This document shows, in pieces, positions 8,626 through 18,024 of a stretch of 44,421 nt of DNA. Both the position numbers and the translations under genes were made by a program. Below the pieces are notes generated by a model. It was given only the letters and a program-made list of their open reading frames with translations, searched no databases and was not told where the DNA came from. The DNA comes from Gillisia hiemivivida (GTDB taxonomy: Bacteria > Bacteroidota > Bacteroidia > Flavobacteriales > Flavobacteriaceae), in the NCBI RefSeq assembly GCF_007997295.1, contig NZ_VORY01000024.1:1-44421 (forward strand), in the 5' to 3' direction. Numbering within the stretch: the stretch's first letter is position 1; each line of letters opens with the position of its first letter.

Positions 8626-10659
8626 ATGAATACTTATAATCCACTTCTTCAAGATTTCGATTTTGCACCATTTTCTAAATTAAAGACCGAACATTTCAAA
8701 CCGGCTATATTAGAGGCTATAGAATTAGCTAAAAGTGAAATAAAAGAAATTTCAGATTCCACTTCTACTCCTACTTTTAAGAATACAGTTGAGACATTGG
8801 AGTTTTCAGGTAAGAAATTGGATAGGATTACAAGTATCTTTTTTAATCTGAATTCGGCCGAAACCAATGATGAGATTCAAAAGATCGCTCAGGAAGTCTC
8901 ACCTCTTCTTACAGAATTCAAAAATGATATTATTCTAGATGAAAAACTTTTTGGAAGAGTAAAAGCAGTTTTTAACAAAAAGGAAAGCTTAGGTTTAAAT
9001 GGTGAGCAAATGATGTTGCTTGATAAAAAATATAAGGCTTTTTCCAGAAACGGAGCAAATCTGAATTTGGAAGACAAAACTAAATTGAGAGAAATTGATA
9101 AGAAGCTATCTTCTCTCAGCCTTAAATTTGGAGAAAATGTACTAGCCGAAGCCAATAAGTTCGAACTTCATATAACCAATGAAGCTGATCTTGATGGCCT
9201 CCCAGATCATGTTAAAGAATCCGCGAGCGAAGTTTCAAACTCGAAAAATAAGGACGGCTGGATCTTCACTTTGGAATATCCTAGCTACATCCCTTTTATG
9301 AAATATGCAAAAAATAGAGAGCTTCGGAAAACAATGGCTCTTGCGTTTGGTGCAAAAGGCTTTCACAATGATGAGTTGGATAACCAGGATAATGTGCTTC
9401 AAATCGTTAAACTTAGATTTGAACGCGCAAAATTATTAGGATATAAATCTCATGCAGACTTCGTTTTAGAAGAACGAATGGCAAAAAACCCAGAAACTGT
9501 GAATACGTTTTTACAGGAGCTATTGGAAAAAGCTAGACCAGCCGCGAAAAAAGAATTCACCAAACTTGAAAGTTTTGCTAAAGATCTGGAAGGAATAGAT
9601 CAGCTTCAAAAATGGGATGCTGCGTATTTTCAGGAAAAATTGAAACAGAAATTATTCGATCTGGATGACGAAATATTAAAGCCATATTTTCAGCTTAATA
9701 ATGTGATTGACGGAGTGTTTACGGTTGCTAAAAAACTCTACAACTTAACTTTTACTGAAGTAAAAAACATAGACGTCTATCACGAAGATGTAAAGACATA
9801 CCAAGTTACCGATAGTGAAGGAAAAGAGGTTGCGTTATTCTATGCCGACTTCCATCCAAGAGCAGGAAAAAGGGATGGTGCCTGGATGACTGTTTATAAA
9901 TCTCAAGAAATAATAGATGACAAAAATAGCAGACCTCATATTTCTATAGTTTGCAATTTCACCAAGCCAACTAAAAAAACACCTTCCTTATTAACCTTTA
10001 ATGAGGTGACTACCCTTTTCCACGAATTTGGGCATGCATTACATGGAATGTTAGCTAACACCACATATCCTAGTCTTTCTGGAACAAGCGTTTACTGGGA
10101 TTTTGTAGAACTACCTAGCCAGGTGCTTGAGAATTGGTGTTACGAACCGGAAGCGCTTCAACTTTTTGCCAAACATTATGAAACTGGAGAAATTATTCCG
10201 CAGGAATTAATAGATAAAATCAAGAAAGCCTCCAATTTCCATGAAGGAATGGCAACTTTACGTCAAATAAGCTTTGGAATGTTAGACATGAGCTACCATG
10301 CAGTGGATCCTTCAGAAATCACTAGTATAAAGGAACATGAAGATGGAGCATTTGCTCCGACAAAGCTTTATCCAGATGTGAAAGAAAACTGTATGAGCAC
10401 TTCATTCTCTCATATTTTTCAAGGAGGATATTCATCTGGATATTATTCCTACAAATGGGCAGAAGTACTAGATGCCGATGCCTTTGAGTATTTTAAAGAA
10501 AAAGGGATATTTGATCCAGAAGTAGCCAAAAAGTTTCAAGAAACTGTACTTTCATTAGGAGGAACAGAAGAACCAATGACCTTGTACAAACGTTTTAGAG
10601 GAAAAGAACCGCAACCAGACGCTTTGCTTAAAAGGGCTGGATTATTAGAAAAGCAATAA
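8626..10659 (+). CDS. M3 family metallopeptidase (Dcp/oligopeptidase A type)
   Basis: 677 residues, the usual length of peptidyl-dipeptidase Dcp/oligopeptidase A proteins. The zinc motif HEFGH is at residues 466-470 in the context TLFHEFGHALHGML, followed by the M3 signatures LPSQVLENWCYEP and the tyrosine/glycine-rich segment SHIFQGGYSSGYYSYKWAEV near the C-terminus, which binds substrate in the family. The N-terminal half is the helical lid. No signal peptide is visible (N-terminus MNTYNPLLQDFDFAPF), so a cytosolic role in trimming short peptides is expected. It stands alone, 228 bases after the purE terminator. Confidence 0.95.
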   Translation: MNTYNPLLQDFDFAPFSKLKTEHFKPAILEAIELAKSEIKEISDSTSTPTFKNTVETLEFSGKKLDRITSIFFNLNSAETNDEIQKIAQEVSPLLTEFKNDIILDEKLFGRVKAVFNKKESLGLNGEQMMLLDKKYKAFSRNGANLNLEDKTKLREIDKKLSSLSLKFGENVLAEANKFELHITNEADLDGLPDHVKESASEVSNSKNKDGWIFTLEYPSYIPFMKYAKNRELRKTMALAFGAKGFHNDELDNQDNVLQIVKLRFERAKLLGYKSHADFVLEERMAKNPETVNTFLQELLEKARPAAKKEFTKLESFAKDLEGIDQLQKWDAAYFQEKLKQKLFDLDDEILKPYFQLNNVIDGVFTVAKKLYNLTFTEVKNIDVYHEDVKTYQVTDSEGKEVALFYADFHPRAGKRDGAWMTVYKSQEIIDDKNSRPHISIVCNFTKPTKKTPSLLTFNEVTTLFHEFGHALHGMLANTTYPSLSGTSVYWDFVELPSQVLENWCYEPEALQLFAKHYETGEIIPQELIDKIKKASNFHEGMATLRQISFGMLDMSYHAVDPSEITSIKEHEDGAFAPTKLYPDVKENCMSTSFSHIFQGGYSSGYYSYKWAEVLDADAFEYFKEKGIFDPEVAKKFQETVLSLGGTEEPMTLYKRFRGKEPQPDALLKRAGLLEKQ

Positions 10660-10721
10660 AAATCTATATTAACCTAGATATATCTTATCTTTCAATTAAT
10701 AGTTTGGTGTCAAACTTTTCT

Positions 10722-10729
10722 TAATTTTG
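10722..10729 (+). promoter_or_regulatory. -7 box upstream of ECF sigma gene
   Basis: TAATTTTG matches TAnnTTTG, with a TTTG at 10703-10706 (spacing 15, slightly short). It gives a leader of about 15 bases to ATG 10751 and argues against the in-frame TTG at 10727 as the start. Confidence 0.45.
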
Positions 10730-10750
10730 AAGAAATTATGCTATTTTCCT

Positions 10751-11302
10751 ATGTCCGAAAACAAAATAGATCCAAATAAATGGGTAGATAAATACTCCGA
10801 TTATCTCTTCAATTTCACGATTGTTAGAGTGAATGATCGGGAGGTAGCTCATGATCTTATTTCTGAAACTTTTTTGGCAGGCTTAAAATCTATGAAAAAT
10901 TTTAAAGGCGAGGCTACCGAACGTACTTGGTTGATCTCTATTTTAAAAAGAAAGATTATAGATCATTATAGGAAAAACAATTCTAAGAAAGGAAAGGCCG
11001 AGATCAAAATTCAATATAACGATGATTCTAATGAAGGAGATTGGTTAGAAGAAAATGCCCCTGACAGATTTGATAAGACGGCTGAGGATTTAATAGAGAA
11101 CGAAGAATTAGGAACTGCCATCTTAGAATGTATGGAGCAATTAACCGAAAAACAGGCTAAGATTTTTAAAATGAAAACTATAGATGGTTTTGATACTGAA
11201 GCTATTTGTAATGAGTTTAACATTACCCCGTCTAATCTCTGGGTTATAATACATAGAGCACGAACAACCTTAGCTCAATGTTTAGAAAAAAACTGGTTTT
11301 AA
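10751..11302 (+). CDS. ECF-type RNA polymerase sigma-70 factor
   Basis: 183 residues from ATG 10751. Sigma region 2 is seen in YSDYLFNFTIVRVNDREVAHDLISETFLAG and the following TERTWLISILKRKIIDHYRK (2.3-2.4). Region 4 is the helix-turn-helix LTEKQAKIFKMKTIDGFDTEAICNEFNITPSNLWVIIHRARTTLAQCL, split here only for description. The C-terminus ends in CLEKNWF, common in Bacteroidota ECF factors. The next gene starts 1 base after its stop and encodes a small cysteine protein that fits a zinc anti-sigma factor. The signal and regulon are not visible. Confidence 0.92.
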   Translation: MSENKIDPNKWVDKYSDYLFNFTIVRVNDREVAHDLISETFLAGLKSMKNFKGEATERTWLISILKRKIIDHYRKNNSKKGKAEIKIQYNDDSNEGDWLEENAPDRFDKTAEDLIENEELGTAILECMEQLTEKQAKIFKMKTIDGFDTEAICNEFNITPSNLWVIIHRARTTLAQCLEKNWF

Positions 11303-11303
11303 T

Positions 11304-11561
11304 ATGAATTACAAAAAAACACTTTTAATAGATTGCTCCGAAGCTGCTTATTGCTGTGATAAAAAGCAATACAATGAAGCTTCTGGTCCCGAAAAATTAA
11401 AAATGCTATTGCATCTTGTCTTTTGCAAGAGATGTAGAAAATACTCTTCAAATAATAATCGTCTTACAGAATTGATAGAACAATCTGATATTAAAACCTG
11501 TACAGAAGATGAGAAAAAAGTATGGCAAGAGGGAATTAAAAAAGAGCTTACGGATATATAA
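11304..11561 (+). CDS. Small putative zinc anti-sigma factor
   Basis: 85 residues with no membrane segment. HLVFCKRC fits the HxxxCxxC core of zinc-associated anti-sigma (ZAS) domains, and an earlier CSEAAYCC supplies further possible ligands. It is read directly after the ECF sigma gene with 1 base between stop and start, so the two are translationally coupled. By analogy it would hold the sigma factor inactive in the cytosol. This is inferred from motif and position; overall similarity to known anti-sigma factors cannot be judged by eye. Its last 14 bases overlap the convergent membrane-protein gene. Confidence 0.72.
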   Translation: MNYKKTLLIDCSEAAYCCDKKQYNEASGPEKLKMLLHLVFCKRCRKYSSNNNRLTELIEQSDIKTCTEDEKKVWQEGIKKELTDI

Positions 11562-12372
11562 GATGCATTCCTAAAAGCAACAAACACCACAAAATGGGCA
11601 CTCCCTCCACCCAAAGTGAAGAATAATATTTAGTTTGTCTTATTCTGGAATTAATTATTAGATTACTCAGAAGGGCACTAATTAGGATTAACGAAATCAC
11701 GCTTCTTATATCGGACTCTACTTTTATAAACTCCAGAAGAAGAATAGTTAATAAAGTTAGAACTCCAATAATTTTAGAATTACGAACCCCAAAAATCTGC
11801 GCCACTGTTCTCAAATTAGCCATATCGAACTTAAGATCTCTAATTTCAAAAGGAAGAGTTAATGCAAAAACGAAGAGAAATCTTTGAGTAAATTCAAGAA
11901 GCACATCCCATTGCAGCAGTTCAATTTTCCCAATTAAGGGCAACAAAACTGTCACGCCACTCCAAACAAATGCTATTACATAAATCTTTACCCCGGCTAA
12001 GGCTCTTAAATTTCTTCCGCCTCCAAAAAATGGAAGAATATAAAGCAAGGTAAATAATCCCATTACAGCAGAAAAAACAATAACATCCCACGATAATTGA
12101 AACAATATATATAGTAAGGCTAGGAAGATAAAGAATGAGAAAACTTGGATGAGCCTAAGGTTTTTAGTCAAACTTAAATGATGCAATCCGGCAATTCCTA
12201 CATACTTTACAATATTGTAACCCGTAATGGCACCAAAGAATATGAATAAACACAAGTTAAAATCTAATGAGATCTCAAAATTAAGCATCGTTATAATAAC
12301 TAGACTCACTACCGCCAAAGCCACATGAATACTACTACTAATATAAAAATTGAGTATAGATTTCAAGTTCAT
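11548..12372 (-). CDS. UbiA-like prenyltransferase-fold membrane protein
   Basis: 274 residues with about eight hydrophobic segments. The motif FEIRDLKFDMANLRTVAQIFG (around residues 175-195, with Asp179 and Asp183) matches the second aspartate motif of UbiA/MenA-type aromatic prenyltransferases. At the position of the first motif (NDxxDxxxD) there is only GYNIVKYVG (Asn53), with no aspartates. The protein is therefore UbiA-like in fold but may be inactive or act on an unusual substrate. It is divergent from gcvP with a separate promoter and overlaps the 3' end of the anti-sigma gene by 14 bases on the other strand. Confidence 0.7.
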   Translation of the reverse strand: MNLKSILNFYISSSIHVALAVVSLVIITMLNFEISLDFNLCLFIFFGAITGYNIVKYVGIAGLHHLSLTKNLRLIQVFSFFIFLALLYILFQLSWDVIVFSAVMGLFTLLYILPFFGGGRNLRALAGVKIYVIAFVWSGVTVLLPLIGKIELLQWDVLLEFTQRFLFVFALTLPFEIRDLKFDMANLRTVAQIFGVRNSKIIGVLTLLTILLLEFIKVESDIRSVISLILISALLSNLIINSRIRQTKYYSSLWVEGVPILWCLLLLGMHLIYP

Positions 12373-12392
12373 TTATCGCCTGCTTTTCGCAT

Positions 12393-12419
12393 CAAAAATA
12401 GGTTATAAAATCTTAACAA
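12393..12419 (-). promoter_or_regulatory. Promoter of UbiA-like gene
   Basis: CAAAAATA (12393-12400, minus-strand TATTTTTG) and CAA at 12417-12419 (minus TTG) are spaced 16 bases. The leader to the ATG at 12372 would be about 14 bases. Confidence 0.5.
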
Positions 12420-12434
12420 GTCTAAGTAGCTAAA

Positions 12435-12468
12435 TTGTAAAAATTTACGTTTAAAATATGTAATTTTG
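12435..12468 (+). promoter_or_regulatory. gcvP promoter (TTG-N23-TAATTTTG)
   Basis: TTG at 12435-12437 and TAATTTTG at 12461-12468 fit the flavobacterial consensus, giving a ~19-base leader before ATG 12494. The space is too short for a glycine riboswitch in front of gcvP. Confidence 0.6.
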
Positions 12469-12493
12469 CAGCACAAAACACAACTAAATTTTG

Positions 12494-15343
12494 ATGAGAA
12501 CAGATTCTTTTGCACTTAGACATATCGGTCCCAAGGAAAGTGAGCTTTCAGAAATGCTTTCCACCGTTGGCGCCTCCTCTTTAGACCAGCTTATCTACGA
12601 AACAATTCCAGATGATATTCGTTTAAAATCTCCTTTAAAGCTGGATAAAGCTTTGAGCGAAAACGAATATGCGGAACATATTGGAGAACTGGCTGCAAAA
12701 AATAAAGTATTCAAATCTTATATTGGTTTAGGATATCACCAAGCCATTATGCCAGCAGTGATACAGCGTAACGTTTTGGAAAATCCAGGATGGTATACTG
12801 CCTATACTCCTTATCAAGCAGAAATTGCTCAAGGAAGATTAGAAGCCTTATTGAATTTCCAGACTATGATCGCAGATCTAACAGGAATGGAATTGGCAAA
12901 TGCCTCTCTTTTAGATGAATCTACTGCTGCTGCAGAAGCAATGGCATTGTTATTTGCTGTAAGAGAAAAAGATCAGAAAAAAGATAAGGTTATAAAATTC
13001 TTCGTTTCAGAAGAAGTATTGCCACAATCTATCTCCTTACTAAAAACCAGAGCTATTCCTTTAGGGATCGAATTGGTTATTGGAGATCATTCAAAATTCG
13101 ATTTTTCTTCAAAATTTTTCGGAGCATTATTACAGTACCCAGGAAAATCTGGACAAGTATTTGACTATTCTAGCTATGTTGCCAAATGCAAAGATGCAGG
13201 GATTAAAGTAGTGGTTGCTGCAGATATTTTAAGTTTAATTAAATTAGAATCTCCAGGTCATTTTGGAGTAGATGTAGTTGTTGGAACCACACAGCGTTTT
13301 GGAATCCCATTAGGTTATGGTGGACCTCATGCTGCATATTTTGCCACAAGAGAAGAATATAAAAGAAGTATCCCTGGAAGAATAATTGGTGTAACCAAAG
13401 ATCTTAATGGTAATCGTGCCTTAAGAATGGCATTACAAACCAGAGAGCAACATATTAAACGTGATAAAGCGACTTCTAATATTTGTACTGCACAAGTATT
13501 ACTTGCTGTGATGGCAGGAATGTATGCTGTGTATCATGGTCCAAAAGGATTGGAATATATAGCAAATACTGTTCATGCTTCAGCATATACGCTACACAAG
13601 CAATTAGAAAATTTAGGTTTTAAACAACTTAACGATGCTTACTTTGACACAATTCAAATTAAAGCAGATGCTAAAGCTATTAAAGTTTTAGCTGAAAATA
13701 ATAAGATCAATTTCTATTATCCAGATTCAGAAACAGTGGTAATCGCATTAAACGAAACAACCACCATTAAAGATCTCAATAGAATAATTTCCGTTTTTGC
13801 TGAAATTGCCAATAAAGCATTCGATAAGATCGAAGAGTTAGTTGATGGGACTTCTATCACTTCAGAAGTAAATAGAAAAACAGAATTTTTAACGAATGAA
13901 GTTTTTAATTCTTACCATTCTGAAACCGAATTGATGCGTTACATCAAGAAATTGGAGCGAAAAGATCTTTCTCTTAACCACTCCATGATCGCATTGGGTT
14001 CTTGCACAATGAAGTTGAATGCAGCTTCAGAAATGCTTCCTTTAAGCAATCCGCAGTGGGGAAATATTCATCCTTTCGCACCTATAGATCAGGCTGAAGG
14101 ATATCAAATAGTTTTAAAAAGATTAGAAGACCAATTAACTGAAATTACAGGTTTTGCAGGTACTTCCTTACAACCAAATTCTGGAGCTCAAGGAGAATAT
14201 GCAGGATTAATGGTTATTCGTGCTTATCATGAATCTCGTGGAGATTCAAAACGAAATATTTGCTTGATCCCTTCTTCTGCACATGGTACCAATCCTGCTT
14301 CTGCAGTGATGGCGGGCATGAAAGTAGTTGTAACCAAGTCTACTAAAGAAGGAAATATAGATCTAGAGGATCTTAAAGAGAAAGCATTAAAACATAAAGA
14401 TAATTTAGCTGCTTTAATGGTAACCTATCCATCTACTCACGGAGTTTTTGAGTCGGCTATTAAGGAGATCACCCAATTGATCCATGATAACGGAGGTCAA
14501 GTTTATATGGATGGTGCAAATATGAATGCACAGGTTGGATTAACCAATCCTGGTGCAATTGGAGCAGATGTATGCCATTTGAACCTTCATAAAACATTTG
14601 CAATTCCACATGGTGGTGGTGGCCCAGGAGTGGGACCAATATGCGTTGCAAAACAATTACTTCCTTTTTTACCGGGTAATCCTGTGATAAAAACTGGTGG
14701 AGAACAAGCGATTACCGCTATTTCTTCAGCTCCTTGGGGATCTGCATTAGCATGTCTTATCTCCTATGGTTATATCAAAATGCTTGGAGGAAAAGGACTT
14801 CAGAAAGCTACAGAGTATGCCATTTTAAATGCTAACTATATCAAGGCACGTTTAAAAGATCATTATCAAACTTTATATTCTGGAGAAAGAGGCCGCGCGG
14901 CTCACGAGATGATCGTGGATTGTAGACCTTTCAAAAACAATGGAATTGAAGTAGTAGATATTGCTAAAAGATTAATTGATTATGGTTTCCATGCACCAAC
15001 GGTTTCTTTTCCTGTTGCAGGAACCTTAATGATTGAACCTACAGAAAGTGAAAGCAAAGCAGAATTAGATAGATTTTGCGATGCGTTGATCTCTATTCGT
15101 AAAGAAATTAGCGATTCTTCTACAGAAGATGAAGTAAATATCCTAAAGAACGCACCACATACAATGGCAATGCTTACCGCAGATACTTGGGATTTCCCAT
15201 ATTCTAGAGAACAAGCAGCATTCCCATTGGAGTATGTTGCAGATAATAAATTTTGGCCTACAGTTCGCAGAGTAGATGATGCATATGGAGATAGAAATCT
15301 TATATGTACCTGTGCTCCTATTGAAGAATATATGGAAGCATAA
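12494..15343 (+). CDS. gcvP: Glycine dehydrogenase (decarboxylating), P-protein
   Basis: 949 residues, the single-chain form that joins the two halves found separately in some bacteria. ATG 12494 follows an in-frame TTG and gives [13 protein letters not shown], the normal N-terminus. The PLP lysine is K700 within [30 protein letters not shown] and [10 protein letters not shown] are further family motifs. P-protein decarboxylates glycine and transfers the aminomethyl group to lipoylated H-protein in the glycine cleavage system. gcvT and gcvH are not in the window. The gene has its own promoter and a large palindromic terminator. Confidence 0.98.
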   Translation: MRTDSFALRHIGPKESELSEMLSTVGASSLDQLIYETIPDDIRLKSPLKLDKALSENEYAEHIGELAAKNKVFKSYIGLGYHQAIMPAVIQRNVLENPGWYTAYTPYQAEIAQGRLEALLNFQTMIADLTGMELANASLLDESTAAAEAMALLFAVREKDQKKDKVIKFFVSEEVLPQSISLLKTRAIPLGIELVIGDHSKFDFSSKFFGALLQYPGKSGQVFDYSSYVAKCKDAGIKVVVAADILSLIKLESPGHFGVDVVVGTTQRFGIPLGYGGPHAAYFATREEYKRSIPGRIIGVTKDLNGNRALRMALQTREQHIKRDKATSNICTAQVLLAVMAGMYAVYHGPKGLEYIANTVHASAYTLHKQLENLGFKQLNDAYFDTIQIKADAKAIKVLAENNKINFYYPDSETVVIALNETTTIKDLNRIISVFAEIANKAFDKIEELVDGTSITSEVNRKTEFLTNEVFNSYHSETELMRYIKKLERKDLSLNHSMIALGSCTMKLNAASEMLPLSNPQWGNIHPFAPIDQAEGYQIVLKRLEDQLTEITGFAGTSLQPNSGAQGEYAGLMVIRAYHESRGDSKRNICLIPSSAHGTNPASAVMAGMKVVVTKSTKEGNIDLEDLKEKALKHKDNLAALMVTYPSTHGVFESAIKEITQLIHDNGGQVYMDGANMNAQVGLTNPGAIGADVCHLNLHKTFAIPHGGGGPGVGPICVAKQLLPFLPGNPVIKTGGEQAITAISSAPWGSALACLISYGYIKMLGGKGLQKATEYAILNANYIKARLKDHYQTLYSGERGRAAHEMIVDCRPFKNNGIEVVDIAKRLIDYGFHAPTVSFPVAGTLMIEPTESESKAELDRFCDALISIRKEISDSSTEDEVNILKNAPHTMAMLTADTWDFPYSREQAAFPLEYVADNKFWPTVRRVDDAYGDRNLICTCAPIEEYMEA

Positions 15344-15352
15344 ATATTTTTG

Positions 15353-15390
15353 AGCCCAAAGTTTAAATTTAAACTTTGGGCTATTTTTAT
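15353..15390 (+). terminator. Palindromic terminator after gcvP
   Basis: 15353-15382 is a perfect 30-bp palindrome (half-site AGCCCAAAGTTTAAA), followed by ATTTTTATTTT. It begins 9 bases after the gcvP stop. Confidence 0.88.
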
Positions 15391-15536
15391 TTTAATGCGT
15401 TATAATTATCGATTTAATAATTAAAGGCGCAAAATTTACTAAAACCATAAAATGCAGCAAATTATGTAATTCCTTAAGGTTTTCTTAAATTGCTTTTAGT
15501 ATTTTAGTTGATATAATTAAAAAACACTCGGTTTCA

Positions 15537-16595
15537 ATGAGCATAAAGATGACAGGTTTAGGAAGTTTTATTCCGAACTTAAAGAGAAAGAATTCAGACT
15601 TTTTGAAACATGAATTTTTCAATCTAGATGGATCAGGTTTTCCTCATACTAATGAGGTAACTATTGAAAAATTTAAAGCGATTACCGGAATTGAAGAAAG
15701 AAGGTATCTTGAAGATGACCTAAGCACTTCAGATATGGCAACTGTAGCGGCTCAAAAAGCTATAGAAAATGCCGGTATAGATCCCGAAACATTAGACTAT
15801 TTGATCGTCGCTCATAACTATGGGGATGTTAGATTTGGAAGTGTCCAGAGCGATACTGTACCTAGTCTTGCCACCAGAGTAAAACATAATCTCAGAATAA
15901 AAAATCCAAAATGCGTTGGTTACGATGTGCTTTTTGGTTGCCCAGGCTGGATAGAAGGCGTAATTCAAGCTCAAGCTTTCATTAAAAGTGGGATGGCCAA
16001 GAAGTGCTTGGTTATTGGAGCTGAAGCACTTTCTAGAGTTGTAGATAATAACGACAGAGATTCTATGATTTTTTCTGATGGTTCTGGAGCTGCTATCTTT
16101 GAAGCTTCAGAAGAACCAGGTGGAATCCTTGCTCATAGTTCTGCTACCTATGCATATCAAGATGCGCATCATATCTACTTCGGAAAATCTAATAGAAATG
16201 AAGAAGAAGTTGACACGAGATATATTAAAATGAATGGTAGAAAGATCTACGAATTTGCTTTAACACACGTACCTGAAGCCATGAAAGCTTGTTTGGAAGA
16301 AAGCGGAAAATCTATTGAAGATGTAAAAAAAGTGTTTTTACATCAGGCTAATGAAAAAATGGATGAAGCTATTATAGCCCGTTTTTACAAGCAATATAAA
16401 ATGAAAGCTCCAGAGAATGTGATGCCAATGAGTATTCATGAGCTTGGAAATAGTAGCGTAGCAACCGTTCCCACTCTTTTAGACTTGGTAATTACAGGAA
16501 ACATTCCAAATCAAGAGCTAAAGAAAGGAGACGTTATCATCCTTGCAAGCGTTGGAGCAGGAATGAATATTAATGCACTTGTCTACCAATACTAG
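15537..16595 (+). CDS. 3-oxoacyl-ACP synthase III family protein (FabH-like)
   Basis: 352 residues with a complete thiolase-fold catalytic triad: Cys135 in VLFGCPGW, His269 in FLHQANEKM and Asn305 in HELGNSSVATVP. FSDGSGAAIFE is another family motif. It is longer and more divergent than housekeeping FabH (about 320 residues), and it lies with a methyltransferase and a glycosyltransferase rather than fatty-acid genes. The enzyme class condenses an acyl-CoA or acyl-ACP starter with malonyl-ACP, or acyl groups in related head-to-head reactions. The substrate is unknown. The methyltransferase begins 1 base after the stop, so the two are coupled. No good promoter consensus was found just upstream. 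Confidence 0.88.
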   Translation: MSIKMTGLGSFIPNLKRKNSDFLKHEFFNLDGSGFPHTNEVTIEKFKAITGIEERRYLEDDLSTSDMATVAAQKAIENAGIDPETLDYLIVAHNYGDVRFGSVQSDTVPSLATRVKHNLRIKNPKCVGYDVLFGCPGWIEGVIQAQAFIKSGMAKKCLVIGAEALSRVVDNNDRDSMIFSDGSGAAIFEASEEPGGILAHSSATYAYQDAHHIYFGKSNRNEEEVDTRYIKMNGRKIYEFALTHVPEAMKACLEESGKSIEDVKKVFLHQANEKMDEAIIARFYKQYKMKAPENVMPMSIHELGNSSVATVPTLLDLVITGNIPNQELKKGDVIILASVGAGMNINALVYQY

Positions 16596-16596
16596 A

Positions 16597-17115
16597 ATGT
16601 ACGAAAATACATTTCCGAATAAACGATTTAAAAAAACATTAGAATTTCTTGAAAATGCTGTCCCAGCTCCTGCAAAGGTTTTAGATCTGGGTGTAGAAAA
16701 TCCATTTTCTGCTATCATGAAATCTCAAAAGTATGAGGTTACTAATACTACTGGAGAAGATCTAGATCTTCATCCACAAGTCGATCATGAAAATGAATAT
16801 GATTTAGTAACTGCTTTTGAAATATTTGAACATTTATTATCTCCGTTCAATTTATTGAAAGATCTTAAAACAAATAAACTTGTCGCCACAGTACCTTTAA
16901 AACTTTGGTTTGCCGATGCCTACAGAAGCAAGACCGATATGCGAGATCGCCATTATCATGAATTTGAAGATTGGCAATTCGACTGGCTCTTGGAAAAAGC
17001 TGGATGGAATATCAAGAAAAGAACTAAATGGACGAATCCTGTACAAAAAATTGGAATTAGACCACTACTTAGAACCATTACTCCGAGATATTACGCTGTA
17101 TATGCAGAGCGATAA
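16597..17115 (+). CDS. Class I SAM-dependent methyltransferase-like protein
   Basis: 172 residues from ATG 16597; another in-frame ATG at 16573 lies inside the previous gene. Motif I is AKVLDLGVENPFSA, which lacks the full GxGxG loop. The post-motif YDLVTAFEIFEHLLSPFNLLKDL is the typical acidic/EH segment of Methyltransf_11/23 proteins. Later come VATVPLKLWF and a His/Asp-rich HYHEFEDWQFDWLLEKAGW, which is common in sugar- and lipid-linked methyltransferases. It is coupled to the FabH-like gene (1 base apart) and precedes a glycosyltransferase by 60 bases. The substrate is not visible. Confidence 0.8.
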   Translation: MYENTFPNKRFKKTLEFLENAVPAPAKVLDLGVENPFSAIMKSQKYEVTNTTGEDLDLHPQVDHENEYDLVTAFEIFEHLLSPFNLLKDLKTNKLVATVPLKLWFADAYRSKTDMRDRHYHEFEDWQFDWLLEKAGWNIKKRTKWTNPVQKIGIRPLLRTITPRYYAVYAER

Positions 17116-17175
17116 ATTTTATTTTCTGAAAATTTATCCTCACCTTCAATTCTACTAAATTGATTCTGCTATATT

Positions 17176-18024
17176 TTGAAGATCTACATTGTAATACCTG
17201 CGCATAATGAAGCTGAATATATCGGTTCTACATTAGAGTCTTTAGTAAACCAGACCTACGCACCAGAAAAAATAGTGGTTGTAGATGATCAATCTAATGA
17301 TGCCACGCCCAATATAGTTTCAGAATTTAGCCTTAAATATCCTTTTATCTCATTGGTTTCTATTACCTCAGCGGAAGCTCACCTTCCGGGAAGCAAAGTG
17401 GTCAAAGCATTTAATCAAGGACTTAAAACACTCGATGACGATTATGATATCTTATGTAAATTTGATGCTGACCTTATTTTCCCTAATAACTATCTGGAAA
17501 CAGTAGTTGATCTTTTTAAAAATTCTTCAGAAGTTGGAATTGCAGGAGGATTTTGCAGTATTCAAAAAGATAAAAATTGGGTTTTAGAAAATCTAACCAA
17601 TAAAGACCATATAAGAGGAGCACTTAAGGCTTATCGTAAAGCTTGTTTTAAGGATATTGGGGGATTAAAACCTGCCATGGGATGGGATACTGCAGATGAG
17701 CTCTTAGCTCAATTTCATGGATGGGAAATAAAGACAAATCAAAGTCTTTTGGTAAAACATCTTAAACCTACAGGAAGCATCTATAATAAAGAATCTAAGT
17801 ATAAACAAGGTGAGGCTTTTTACAAACTTAGATATGGTTTGTTAATTACCTTAATCGCATCTGCGAAGCTAGCTTTTAGAAAAAAAGACTTCAGCCTATT
17901 TCAAGATTATATTAGTGGTTATTTTAAAGCTTCAAAACAAAGACTGCCATTTCTCTTATCTCAAGAACAAGGTCGTTTCGCAAGAAACCTTAGATGGAAA
18001 AAAATATTGGAAAAAATAATTTAA
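17176..18024 (+). CDS. Glycosyltransferase family 2
   Basis: 282 residues. The only usable start in frame is TTG at 17176, because a TGA lies five codons upstream (17161). The N-terminus MKIYIVIPAHNEAEYIGSTL is the classical GT2 opening, followed by VVDDQSNDAT and a DAD (DxD-like) motif in KFDADLIFPNNYL. No long transmembrane segment is obvious, so it is cytosolic or peripheral. It ends the FabH-like/methyltransferase/GT2 cluster. Its last 4 bases overlap the 3' end of the convergent phosphatase gene. It probably glycosylates or extends a lipid or cell-surface molecule made with the two preceding enzymes, but this is inference from position. Confidence 0.88.
   Translation: MKIYIVIPAHNEAEYIGSTLESLVNQTYAPEKIVVVDDQSNDATPNIVSEFSLKYPFISLVSITSAEAHLPGSKVVKAFNQGLKTLDDDYDILCKFDADLIFPNNYLETVVDLFKNSSEVGIAGGFCSIQKDKNWVLENLTNKDHIRGALKAYRKACFKDIGGLKPAMGWDTADELLAQFHGWEIKTNQSLLVKHLKPTGSIYNKESKYKQGEAFYKLRYGLLITLIASAKLAFRKKDFSLFQDYISGYFKASKQRLPFLLSQEQGRFARNLRWKKILEKII

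Noticed and set aside
12373-12493. Glycine riboswitch before gcvP
   Set aside because: The spacer is only ~120 bases and is already occupied by two divergent promoters; no riboswitch core was seen.
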